A stretch of 7,142 nt of DNA from Actinomycetes bacterium. Lineage in GTDB: Bacteria; Actinomycetota; Acidimicrobiia; Acidimicrobiales; Palsa-688. Under the pieces are notes generated by a model. It made no database searches and was not told where the DNA came from. It saw only the letters and a list, made by a program, of their open reading frames with translations. The stretch lies in assembly GCA_021808665.1 (NCBI GenBank), contig JAKBBA010000157.1, positions 1 to 7,142 of the forward strand, read 5' to 3'. Below are positions 1 to 4,688 of this stretch, in pieces (positions within the stretch are counted from its first letter, which is position 1; each line of letters begins with the position of its first letter). The position numbers were made by a program, and so were the translations under genes.

Positions 1-101
1 CCGTGGGACGCCGCGGCGTCGGTCGGCGGGCTATGGAAGGCACCATCGTCGACGACCTGGGGCGGATCAGCCACGAGGCCGGCGTCCGTGAGCAACTTTA
101 G
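1..101 (+). CDS. C-terminal end of an unidentified protein (5' truncated)
   Basis: An open frame enters from the left edge (first full codon at base 3) and stops at TAG 99-101. It encodes about 32 residues ending in GRISHEAGVREQL. About 25 of 32 codons end in G or C, the bias of a real gene in this genome, and other plus-strand frames here are poorer. I do not recognise the family from so short a tail. It ends 3 bases from the stop of the minus-strand J-domain gene, so the two genes converge with no room for a separate terminator. The minus strand is also open over this stretch but offers no convincing start. The call rests only on codon bias and the clean stop. Confidence 0.45.
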   Translation, partial: VGRRGVGRRAMEGTIVDDLGRISHEAGVREQL

Positions 102-104
102 GCG

Positions 105-383
105 CTACTTCAGCAGTCTCCTCTTGGATCTACCCCGATGACGCGATACCAATCGGAGGAACGAAAGAGATCGACGCCGGTCGGCTACGAAGACGACGTT
201 ACCTCTACTCGGTAGTCGGCGCGATAACACGTCACGCGCTTCGACGGCAGCAGCGAAGTCTTCGACACTTCCTCCATGGTCTGGGTGGCTTCGCTGGACT
301 TTGCGGCGAAAGGCCATGTCGAGGTCCCTCTGGTCGAAGTCAGCCGGCAAGCCAAGAACACTACGGGCCTCGGGGCGGCGCAC
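105..383 (-). CDS. Small stand-alone J-domain (DnaJ-like) protein
   Basis: This 92-residue protein is little more than a J domain. Residues 7-56 hold the expected order: a short helix (RSVLGLPADFD), a basic helix II (LDMAFRRKVQRSHP), the diagnostic HPD tripeptide at 33-35, then helix III (EDFAAAVEARDVL). The HPD loop is what stimulates the ATPase of Hsp70 (DnaK), so a co-chaperone or Hsp70-recruiting role is the natural inference. There is no G/F region, zinc-finger or client-binding domain as in full DnaJ. Instead residues 68-92 form a very basic tail rich in Arg and Lys that could bind nucleic acid or acidic membrane; that is inference. The start is GTG at 383, because an in-frame TAG at 414-416 leaves no earlier start. 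No good ribosome-binding site precedes it. It lies 72 bases after amaP on the same strand, behind a repeat cluster. Confidence 0.8.
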   Translation of the reverse strand: MRRPEARSVLGLPADFDQRDLDMAFRRKVQRSHPDHGGSVEDFAAAVEARDVLSRRLPSRGNVVFVADRRRSLSFLRLVSRHRGRSKRRLLK

Positions 384-390
384 GCTTACA

Positions 391-419
391 ACGCTACACG
401 CCTCAGCAGCACGCTACAC
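391..419. repeat. Direct repeat ACGCTACAC, two copies 20 bp apart
   Basis: The 9-mer ACGCTACAC occurs at 391-399 and 411-419. Degenerate relatives are at 382-390 (ACGCTTACA) and 458-464 (ACGCTAC). With the 19-bp tandem repeats next to it, this gives a near-helical-turn periodicity of 19-20 bp between about 382 and 464. That is the spacing expected of a protein-binding array on one face of the DNA. It sits immediately upstream of the GTG start of the J-domain gene. Confidence 0.5.
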
Positions 420-422
420 TGC

Positions 423-460
423 GTTGCACACCGTCTTTACGGTTGCTCACCGCCTTTACG
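423..460. repeat. Two tandem 19-bp repeats
   Basis: Bases 423-441 (GTTGCACACCGTCTTTACG) and 442-460 (GTTGCTCACCGCCTTTACG) are directly adjacent copies that match at 17 of 19 positions. The second copy includes the TAA stop of amaP (456-458). Across the junction of the copies lies a small inverted repeat, ACCGT-CTTT-ACGGT (430-443). It could form a 5-bp hairpin after amaP but has no T-run on the minus strand, so it is not a convincing intrinsic terminator. The array lies upstream of the J-domain gene and could be an operator array. Confidence 0.6.
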
Positions 461-1040
461 CTACCTGGCGGGGCGGGGTGCCGGTCCTGAAGCGGATTGT
501 GAATTGCGCTGGGCCGACACGAATGCCGGTCGTGTCAAAAAATTTGTCCAATGCGTGATCAACATATCCTGTCAGCTCCTTGAGATCGGTCTCATCCACC
601 ACGTCAAGCACCGCTCGGAGTTCGACCGCTGGGAATGCGCCGAACAGTCCGATCAATGCCCTCTGTACAACAGGGATGGTCTCGAGATCGGATTCGAGTG
701 TGTGTGACAACGCCGCTGCACGAACTGTGGTCTCCCCTCTTTGCATCGCAGATGGCGAATATGAGAAGTTCCCAGTGCGACTCCGTCCATCGTTGCGGCG
801 GAGTTCTGTAACAATCAAGGCGACACCGATCAAAGCCGCCACGACTCCGATTGCGGCGACCGTAGCGAAGGACATCCAACCGCCTTCGTTCCACCAGCGT
901 ACGAGGGTTGGGTCGAATACCTGACGGTTGGATCTGGATCCACCAAATACGCCCGCGCCCAAGGAGCACGCCAAGCCGCCACCGGCTGCGAGCAGTAGGC
1001 CGGCAAGCAAGAGTATTCGCCGGTTACGTCTATCGCTCAT
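456..1040 (-). CDS. amaP: AmaP-type alkaline shock response membrane anchor protein
   Basis: The protein has 194 residues and two hydrophobic segments, at about 8-31 and 57-79. These form a membrane hairpin with a short loop between. A soluble domain follows (about 100-186), starting RGETTVRAAALSHTLESDLE. The pattern T-T-V-R-A-A-A-L...D-L-E-x-I-P-V...A, then alternating strands and helices ending in TIRFRTG, is what I associate with actinobacterial AmaP proteins. In Staphylococcus AmaP tethers Asp23 to the cytoplasmic membrane. The start ATG at 1040 overlaps the stop of the preceding gene as ATGA (1037-1040), so it is probably translationally coupled and the last member of the envelope-stress module. 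The first helix contains a Cys at 25 (LACSLG) that weakly resembles a lipobox, but as a membrane helix it fits better. The call is family-level and not based on a database hit. Confidence 0.75.
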   Translation of the reverse strand: MSDRRNRRILLLAGLLLAAGGGLACSLGAGVFGGSRSNRQVFDPTLVRWWNEGGWMSFATVAAIGVVAALIGVALIVTELRRNDGRSRTGNFSYSPSAMQRGETTVRAAALSHTLESDLETIPVVQRALIGLFGAFPAVELRAVLDVVDETDLKELTGYVDHALDKFFDTTGIRVGPAQFTIRFRTGTPPRQVA

Positions 1041-1615
1041 CCGGTCGGATTCACACCCTTCAAGGATCGGCCATCCCTATCGACGTCTGCAGCTCCCCGA
1101 GTGCGGATCCGCAGCCGGCGTTTGTCGGGAGCCCCAAGAGCGTCGAGCTCACCTTGAACAGCGCTTTCAAGCAAGGGTCGCGAGGTGGACGCCGCCTCTG
1201 CTGAAATGCTTACGTTCCACGCTCCGGAGCGAGGGGCGACGCGGGCTTTCACCGGACTGACCGGGACCTGAAGCGCCACACGTCGCGCCAAGTGCGCCTC
1301 CGCTGGTCGGCGCAAGAGCAGGACTGCGGCTGAGCCATCTGCAGCCGACCGGTATTCGAGCAGACGCTTGCGCTTCGGTTTCGCTTCAGCGATGAACAAG
1401 ATTAGGCCTGCTCCGCCGACCGCTGCGCTGATGGCGATTGCGATAGAGGTGGACCACGCTGTCGTCTCGAAACTACGCAGCCAACTCCGGCCTGGAATCC
1501 ATACGAATCCAGAGTTGCTCCAAGTGGAGACCGCCTCGATGACGACCAGCACGCCACCACTCAGAAGTACGGCACCGATGAGGAACACCAGGACTCGGTT
1601 GACGATCCGGCTCAT
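1037..1615 (-). CDS. Two-helix membrane protein of the Asp23/AmaP cluster (DUF6286-like)
   Basis: The chosen start, ATG at 1615, gives 192 residues. It overlaps the TGA of the preceding gene in an ATGA (1612-1615), and a longer frame would begin inside that gene. Two transmembrane helices are clear (about 6-28 and 52-76), separated by a short loop with WIPGRSWLRSFETTAW. A basic juxtamembrane stretch (KPKRKR) follows, then a soluble domain to residue 192 with an Arg-rich, Asp-containing tail. The layout is TM hairpin plus cytosolic domain, between an Asp23-like gene and amaP. It matches the proteins called DUF6286 in Streptomyces and related genomes. The soluble domain resembles the AmaP domain in length and order, so it may be a diverged AmaP paralogue. 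Its function is not known; a scaffold or co-anchor for Asp23 proteins is inferred from position. Confidence 0.65.
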   Translation of the reverse strand: MSRIVNRVLVFLIGAVLLSGGVLVVIEAVSTWSNSGFVWIPGRSWLRSFETTAWSTSIAIAISAAVGGAGLILFIAEAKPKRKRLLEYRSAADGSAAVLLLRRPAEAHLARRVALQVPVSPVKARVAPRSGAWNVSISAEAASTSRPLLESAVQGELDALGAPDKRRLRIRTRGAADVDRDGRSLKGVNPTG

Positions 1616-1959
1616 CGGATAGCCAATCCTATATCCAGGTCGAGATCGGCGATATGGACATTCACCGACCACTCGACACCGTTGCTCTGCAGGATGTCCC
1701 GGACAGCCTTGCGCACATTTTCCACTACACGCAGAAAAGCGAAGTCGGTGACAACAATTTGAATGAAGACCGACCCGTCGCTGAAACCTACTCCAGCGAC
1801 AGTGCCTCCTCGGAACTGAGTACCGATAGGTATTCCCGGACCTGCCGTCAGCGCAGCTCCAGGGACACCGCCCACAGCAGCGGCTATATCCTGAGCGAGC
1901 CTCCCGCGACCTACTTTCGGCGGCTTGGAGGACAGCTCATCTGCAAGTTGACGCGTCAT
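1612..1959 (-). CDS. Small Asp23-like cytosolic protein
   Basis: This is a 115-residue soluble protein. Its first 40 residues are Ala/Gly-rich (LAQDIAAAVGGVPGAAL). The rest alternates strand and helix: GVGFSDGSVFIQIVVTDFAF, VVENVRKAVRDILQ, then EWSVNVHIADLDL. This strand-helix-strand order, with a polar acidic end, is that of the Asp23/Gls24 fold (compare VTVEVGE, VVEVNVAVDDL in the next gene). The homologous position in Streptomyces clusters is held by proteins often labelled 'nucleopolyhedrovirus P10 family', a name with no functional meaning. It starts at ATG 1959, 21 bases after the Asp23 stop, without a strong ribosome-binding site. Its end overlaps the next start as ATGA, so coupling is likely. 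The role is inferred to be a second Asp23-type subunit. Confidence 0.65.
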   Translation of the reverse strand: MTRQLADELSSKPPKVGRGRLAQDIAAAVGGVPGAALTAGPGIPIGTQFRGGTVAGVGFSDGSVFIQIVVTDFAFLRVVENVRKAVRDILQSNGVEWSVNVHIADLDLDIGLAIR

Positions 1960-1980
1960 TCGAATCTTCGACGCAGGCCG

Positions 1981-2508
1981 TCACGCCACTCGGCTCGGCT
2001 GGTTGTCGTCGTCGCCGTCCAAGAAAAGATCGTCGACTGCGACGTTGACTTCCACCACCTCGAGGCCTGTCATCGCCTCGATACGGTCGATCACATTCTC
2101 CCGGATAGCATTCGCCGTCTCGACAATGCTCTGACCGTAGTAGGCGACGATGTCGATGTCGACTGCTGCCTGGCGTTCGCCCACCTCCACAGTTACACCT
2201 TGCGTCGTCGCAGCCGTGGCGCCGCCGGGGATCTTCTGGCGAATGGAACCAAAGGTCCGCGCGAGGCCTTTGCCCATCGCCTGGACGCCCGGTATCTCCT
2301 GAGTCGCAATGCCCGCAATCTTTGCCACGACCGACGAGGATATCGTCGTCGTACCGTGCTCGCTCTGCAGCGACGCGCTCGCGCCGGACGAACGTTCGAG
2401 TGAGCGCCCCTGCCCGCCCCCTACGCCTGGCGGGCCGCTGGGGAAGGACGAGGCACCGGCGGCTCCGGGTGAGGTCGCGAAATCTTGGGTAGATGCTGTG
2501 TCGGTCAT
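1981..2508 (-). CDS. Asp23/Gls24 family envelope stress response protein
   Basis: From the ATG at 2508 the protein has 175 residues. An earlier in-frame start at 2574 is rejected because a good AAAGGAGAG lies just before 2508. Residues 1-50 are a disordered Gly/Ser/Pro-rich leader. The Asp23 domain covers about 52-163, with the characteristic TTTISSSVVAKIAGIATQEI block, then VTVEVGERQAAVDIDIVAYYG, a long helix (VETANAIRENVIDRIEAMTG) and the terminal strand VVEVNVAVDDL. The very acidic DGDDDN follows. Asp23 in S. aureus is an abundant SigB-dependent protein that lies beneath the membrane through AmaP; Gls24 in enterococci is stress-induced. Here it is flanked by a DUF2273-like gene and an AmaP cluster, so the same membrane-associated role is likely. 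No signal peptide is present. Confidence 0.9.
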   Translation of the reverse strand: MTDTASTQDFATSPGAAGASSFPSGPPGVGGGQGRSLERSSGASASLQSEHGTTTISSSVVAKIAGIATQEIPGVQAMGKGLARTFGSIRQKIPGGATAATTQGVTVEVGERQAAVDIDIVAYYGQSIVETANAIRENVIDRIEAMTGLEVVEVNVAVDDLFLDGDDDNQPSRVA

Positions 2509-2513
2509 TTGGA

Positions 2514-2522
2514 CTCTCCTTT
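2514..2522 (-). promoter_or_regulatory. Ribosome-binding site of the Asp23 gene
   Basis: AAAGGAGAG on the minus strand lies with its AGGAG core 7 bases before the ATG at 2508. It decides this start over the upstream in-frame ATG at 2574, which would add 22 residues unlike the family's disordered leader. Confidence 0.8.
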
Positions 2523-2585
2523 GGGTGATGCCTGATCCATATCGGGTGGCCTGGATCTCCAGGGTCGCCCCCAATGGCTGCGCCG

Positions 2586-2786
2586 TCAGCGACGACGTGC
2601 CGTGGTGCCGCTTGGCGAACGAAATCGAGCTGTCATCTGGTCGAGATCGAGTTCTCCCTCGAGGACCCTAACGATTCCCCATCCGATCAAGCCGGCTGCT
2701 ACTGCTGCAAGGACGACCCATCCGGCCTCCCACGCAAGCCATACGAGCAGAACTGCGATCAAAAATACGTACTGCGATCGTGTCAT
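2586..2786 (-). CDS. Tiny DUF2273-like membrane protein
   Basis: The protein has 66 residues from ATG 2786. A GTG directly before it (2789) is in frame but too close to the ribosome-binding site AAGGAG (2793-2798), which sits 6 bases from the ATG. Residues 6-40 are continuously hydrophobic and Trp-rich (FLIAVLLVWLAWEAGWVV, then AAVAAGLIGWGIV), long enough for two short helices or a re-entrant hairpin. An acidic ELDLD turn and a basic tail ending in ARRR follow. Small DUF2273 proteins of this shape regularly sit next to Asp23 and AmaP and are thought to help Asp23 membrane localisation. The family assignment rests on size, hydrophobic profile and neighbours. It is first in the module, 77 bases before the Asp23 start. 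Confidence 0.65.
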   Translation of the reverse strand: MTRSQYVFLIAVLLVWLAWEAGWVVLAAVAAGLIGWGIVRVLEGELDLDQMTARFRSPSGTTARRR

Positions 2787-2792
2787 CACGGA

Positions 2793-2798
2793 CTCCTT
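2793..2798 (-). promoter_or_regulatory. Ribosome-binding site of the DUF2273-like gene
   Basis: AAGGAG on the minus strand, 6 bases before ATG 2786 and only 3 before GTG 2789. The spacing favours the ATG as start. Confidence 0.75.
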
Positions 2799-2812
2799 CC
2801 TGAAGTCGGCCT

Positions 2813-2837
2813 GGGTAACCTCTCCTAGTTGTTACCC
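2813..2837. promoter_or_regulatory. Perfect inverted repeat GGGTAAC-N11-GTTACCC
   Basis: Bases 2813-2819 (GGGTAAC) and 2831-2837 (GTTACCC) form a perfect 7-bp inverted repeat with an 11-base centre. It lies 27 bases before the first start codon of the Asp23 module. The half-site centres are 18 bp apart, which suits a dimeric repressor or activator. The repeat could also form a hairpin in the 5' leader. Its right arm coincides with the candidate -10 element, so a bound protein would block that promoter. Confidence 0.5.
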
Positions 2838-2858
2838 CGATACGACCCGCGACGACAC
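2831..2858 (-). promoter_or_regulatory. Candidate SigB/SigF-type promoter of the Asp23 module
   Basis: On the minus strand GTGT (2858-2855) is followed after 17 bases by GGGTAA (2837-2832). Actinobacterial stress sigma factors of the SigB/SigF group recognise roughly GTTT or GNNT, 14-17 bases, then GGGTA(A/T). The -10 matches well and the -35 only partly. Transcription would start near 2825, giving a leader of about 40 bases. The rest of the 2787-2954 gap holds the palindrome TGACGTCA (2864-2871) and no clear terminator for the lipoprotein gene, so read-through from the kinase operon is also possible. Confidence 0.35.
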
Positions 2859-2954
2859 AAAAATGACGTCATAGCCCTTCCGAAGCCGATCTTTCACCGT
2901 CACATTCAGCCTGAAACTAGCCTGCACCTGGCCCCTTCAGACGGGGGAACTGAG

Positions 2955-3404
2955 CTAGTGGTCCTTCTTGCCCCCACCGCCGCTGCCCTTGTCGCCTGCA
3001 TTGCCCGGCGGGCGATACGAGGGAACCGGAACAGTTGTCGTGGGGGTTGTCGTGGGGGTTGTCGTGGTGGTGGTCAGTGTCGTAGTTGTAGTGGTCGGCG
3101 CAGTCGTAGACGGACTGGGAGTGCTCCGAAGCGCCGCATCCACTTGAATGACCGCATTCAATATCGTGTTGGCCCGTGATGACGTCAACTGTCCAGCAGC
3201 CTGAAGCCGTCTGACGTCAGCAACCAGCTTCTCGACGGCTGCTTGAGCACCCGCACTGTTGTGCGCATCCGCCGTGGCTCGCACCGAGGCTACATCGCTC
3301 TGTAGGACCCCTAGGGCGGAGTTGGCGTTTGCTGCCGACGTGCCGCAGCTCGCAAGGACAATAGCCGTAGCGCAGGAGGCAGCAATCAGACGCAGCTTCG
3401 TCAC
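2955..3404 (-). CDS. Putative lipoprotein with Thr-rich C-terminal tail
   Basis: From GTG 3404 this is a 149-residue exported protein. The signal peptide is short: basic N-terminus (VTKLRL), hydrophobic core, then the lipobox LASC with the lipidated Cys at 20. Residues 28-93 look wholly helical with heptad-like hydrophobics (ALGVLQSDVASVRATADA, AAVEKLVADVRRL, ILNAVIQVDAAL), suggesting a small coiled-coil or helical bundle. Residues 94-128 are almost pure Thr and Pro, a flexible wall-spanning stalk, and the tail is Gly/Lys-rich (GSGGGGKKDH). The start overlaps the kinase stop as GTGA (3401-3404). A frame open further upstream to 3755 is only the out-of-frame shadow of the kinase gene. I do not recognise a named family. 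Coupling to the kinase suggests a partner or sensor lipoprotein of that kinase. Confidence 0.75.
   Translation of the reverse strand: MTKLRLIAASCATAIVLASCGTSAANANSALGVLQSDVASVRATADAHNSAGAQAAVEKLVADVRRLQAAGQLTSSRANTILNAVIQVDAALRSTPSPSTTAPTTTTTTLTTTTTTPTTTPTTTVPVPSYRPPGNAGDKGSGGGGKKDH
3034..3069. repeat. 12-bp tandem repeat in the Thr-rich stalk
   Basis: GTTGTCGTGGGG occurs twice in perfect tandem (3034-3045, 3046-3057), and a third copy differs only near its end (3058-3069). On the coding strand each unit encodes about Pro-Thr-Thr-Thr. The unit is a multiple of three, so gain or loss of copies would change the stalk length without breaking the frame. Confidence 0.85.
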
Positions 3405-4588
3405 GGCTGGACCGCCTTGGAGAGGTTGTTCAGAGCTTGCGAAAGCGCCGGCTGGATCGAGCCCAGAGTCGTCTTCGCAGCGACCGACGCTGGGGTCGTA
3501 GTCGTCGGTGACGGCCCCCTGTTGTGGCCACCGAGCGCCACGGAGGCGACGACCACCACGATGACAAGCGCAGCGATCAAACCGGCTAACACAGCGAAGC
3601 GGGAATGATCCGCCACGCTGGTCTTGAAGCGTCCGATGAAATCGGCTCGCCCTGGCACGAAGAGCGGCATTTGAGAGTCGAGCACCTGCGTATCCGAACT
3701 CGGCCGCTCGTAGTCTGTGATCGGGATGGGAACAGTGGACGTAGGTGCGGGACAACTCGGCGGGACAACGACTGGCGCGACCCAGCGGGTCTGAAGCGCA
3801 TCGAGCATGTCCCGAGCCGTGAAAAAGCGTCGGTCAGGTTCCCGAGCCATCGCCGCCTCGATCACCGCGACAAGGGCCGGGTCGACACCCGGACACGCCT
3901 CGGCAAGCGGAACTGTCTGGCCGTCAGCTATCGCCCGGACCAACTCAATGGGGTTCTTCTCTGCGAATGGCTTTTGCCCGGAGAGACATTCGTAGCCGAC
4001 TACGCCGGCAGCGTACAGATCGTCGGCAACTGAAGCCGGTTGACCCGACAACCGTTCCGGACTCAGGTATGCCGCCGTCCCCAACACGTGACCGGTCAGC
4101 GTGAGGTCGGTGTCAGTCGTCTTGGCGATCCCGAAGTCGGTCACCTTTACGCTGTCTCGATCGGCGACAAGGACGTTCCCCGGTTTGATGTCGCGGTGCA
4201 GGATACCTGCCTCATGGGCGGCTTGGAGCGCCTCGACCACGTCGACGAGGATCTTGCGAACGCGGCGGTCGGGCAGGCAACCGGCCGCAATCTCGTCTCC
4301 GATCGTCCGCCCTGACAGTCGTTCCATCACGATGTAGGGCACGCCCTGCTCTTCGCCGCAGTCGTAGATGGCAACCACCCGGGGATGGTTGAGCGTCGCT
4401 GCGAGAGACGCCTCCGCCTCGAAACGCCGGCGTAGATCCGCGTTGTCCGCTAACTCGGGGCGAAGAATCTTGACGGCCACCGGCCGGCCGAGACGGATAT
4501 CCCAGCCATCGCGCACTTCGCCCATGCCGCCTTTACCCAGAACGTCCCGCAGCTCATAGCGACCGCCGAGGCGGTCAGGCACCGACAT
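3401..4588 (-). CDS. Membrane-anchored Hanks-type Ser/Thr protein kinase (PknB-like)
   Basis: From ATG 4588 it has 395 residues; MSVPDRLGGRYELRD is a normal N-terminus for the family. All catalytic elements are present: Gly loop GKGGMGEV (18-25), lysine in VAVK (K40), alpha-C Glu (57 or 59), HRDIKPGN (131-138), DFG (151-153), a Thr-rich activation loop (T157, T158, T160, T163, T165), GTAAYLSPE (170-178) and DDLYAAG. The kinase domain ends near 268. A Pro-rich linker, one transmembrane helix (about 331-353) and a short outer segment (354-395, PTTTT then a helical LGSIQPALSQALNNLSKAV) follow. There are no PASTA repeats, so it is not a classical PknB muropeptide sensor. It probably autophosphorylates its loop and senses an envelope signal through the tail or the co-encoded lipoprotein (overlap GTGA). 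Downstream on the same strand is the Asp23/AmaP module. Confidence 0.93.
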   Translation of the reverse strand: MSVPDRLGGRYELRDVLGKGGMGEVRDGWDIRLGRPVAVKILRPELADNADLRRRFEAEASLAATLNHPRVVAIYDCGEEQGVPYIVMERLSGRTIGDEIAAGCLPDRRVRKILVDVVEALQAAHEAGILHRDIKPGNVLVADRDSVKVTDFGIAKTTDTDLTLTGHVLGTAAYLSPERLSGQPASVADDLYAAGVVGYECLSGQKPFAEKNPIELVRAIADGQTVPLAEACPGVDPALVAVIEAAMAREPDRRFFTARDMLDALQTRWVAPVVVPPSCPAPTSTVPIPITDYERPSSDTQVLDSQMPLFVPGRADFIGRFKTSVADHSRFAVLAGLIAALVIVVVVASVALGGHNRGPSPTTTTPASVAAKTTLGSIQPALSQALNNLSKAVQP

Positions 4589-4688
4589 GTTTCCAAAGTA
4601 ACAACGACACGACCCAAAGCGGCAGGACTCCGCGTTCATCGGCGCGTCGGTGCTCGCCGGATGGCTCTCGACCCCTATCATTGTTCTG
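4589..4688. promoter_or_regulatory. Divergent promoter region between kinase and hydrolase
   Basis: These 100 bases separate two divergent start codons. On the plus strand TATCAT (4676-4681) is 7 bases before ATG 4689. On the minus strand TACTTT (4600-4595) is 6 bases before ATG 4588. Both fit a -10 hexamer placed so that transcription starts at or next to the ATG, meaning leaderless messages, which are common in Actinomycetota. Neither has a good -35 at 17 bases, and neither gene has a well-placed ribosome-binding site. Confidence 0.35.

Noticed and set aside
430..443. Hairpin ACCGT-CTTT-ACGGT as terminator of amaP
   Set aside because: The stem is only 5 bp and no T-run follows on the minus strand; it is better explained as part of the tandem repeats.
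382..464. Repeat cluster as a CRISPR array
   Set aside because: Units are 9-19 bp, adjacent or nearly so, without unique spacers of regular length, and no cas genes are near.
276..707. Plus-strand open frames opposite the J-domain and amaP genes
   Set aside because: They run antisense to genes with clear motifs, and the translated products show no recognisable domain.
1654..2403. Long plus-strand open frame of 249 codons
   Set aside because: It lies antisense to the Asp23 and Asp23-like genes, its product is a low-complexity Arg/His-rich sequence without a family pattern, and the minus-strand genes are recognisable.
2932..2946. CCCC-N7-GGGG after the lipoprotein stop as terminator
   Set aside because: The stem is very short and no T-run follows on the minus strand, so I do not annotate it.
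3405..3755. Upstream extension of the lipoprotein frame to an ATG at 3755
   Set aside because: This part overlaps the conserved kinase gene on the same strand in another frame. The GTG at 3404 gives a proper signal peptide and a GTGA overlap.
4589..4681. N-terminal extension of the kinase to an ATG at 4681
   Set aside because: It would cover the divergent promoter region and adds 31 non-family residues before the normal kinase N-terminus at 4588.
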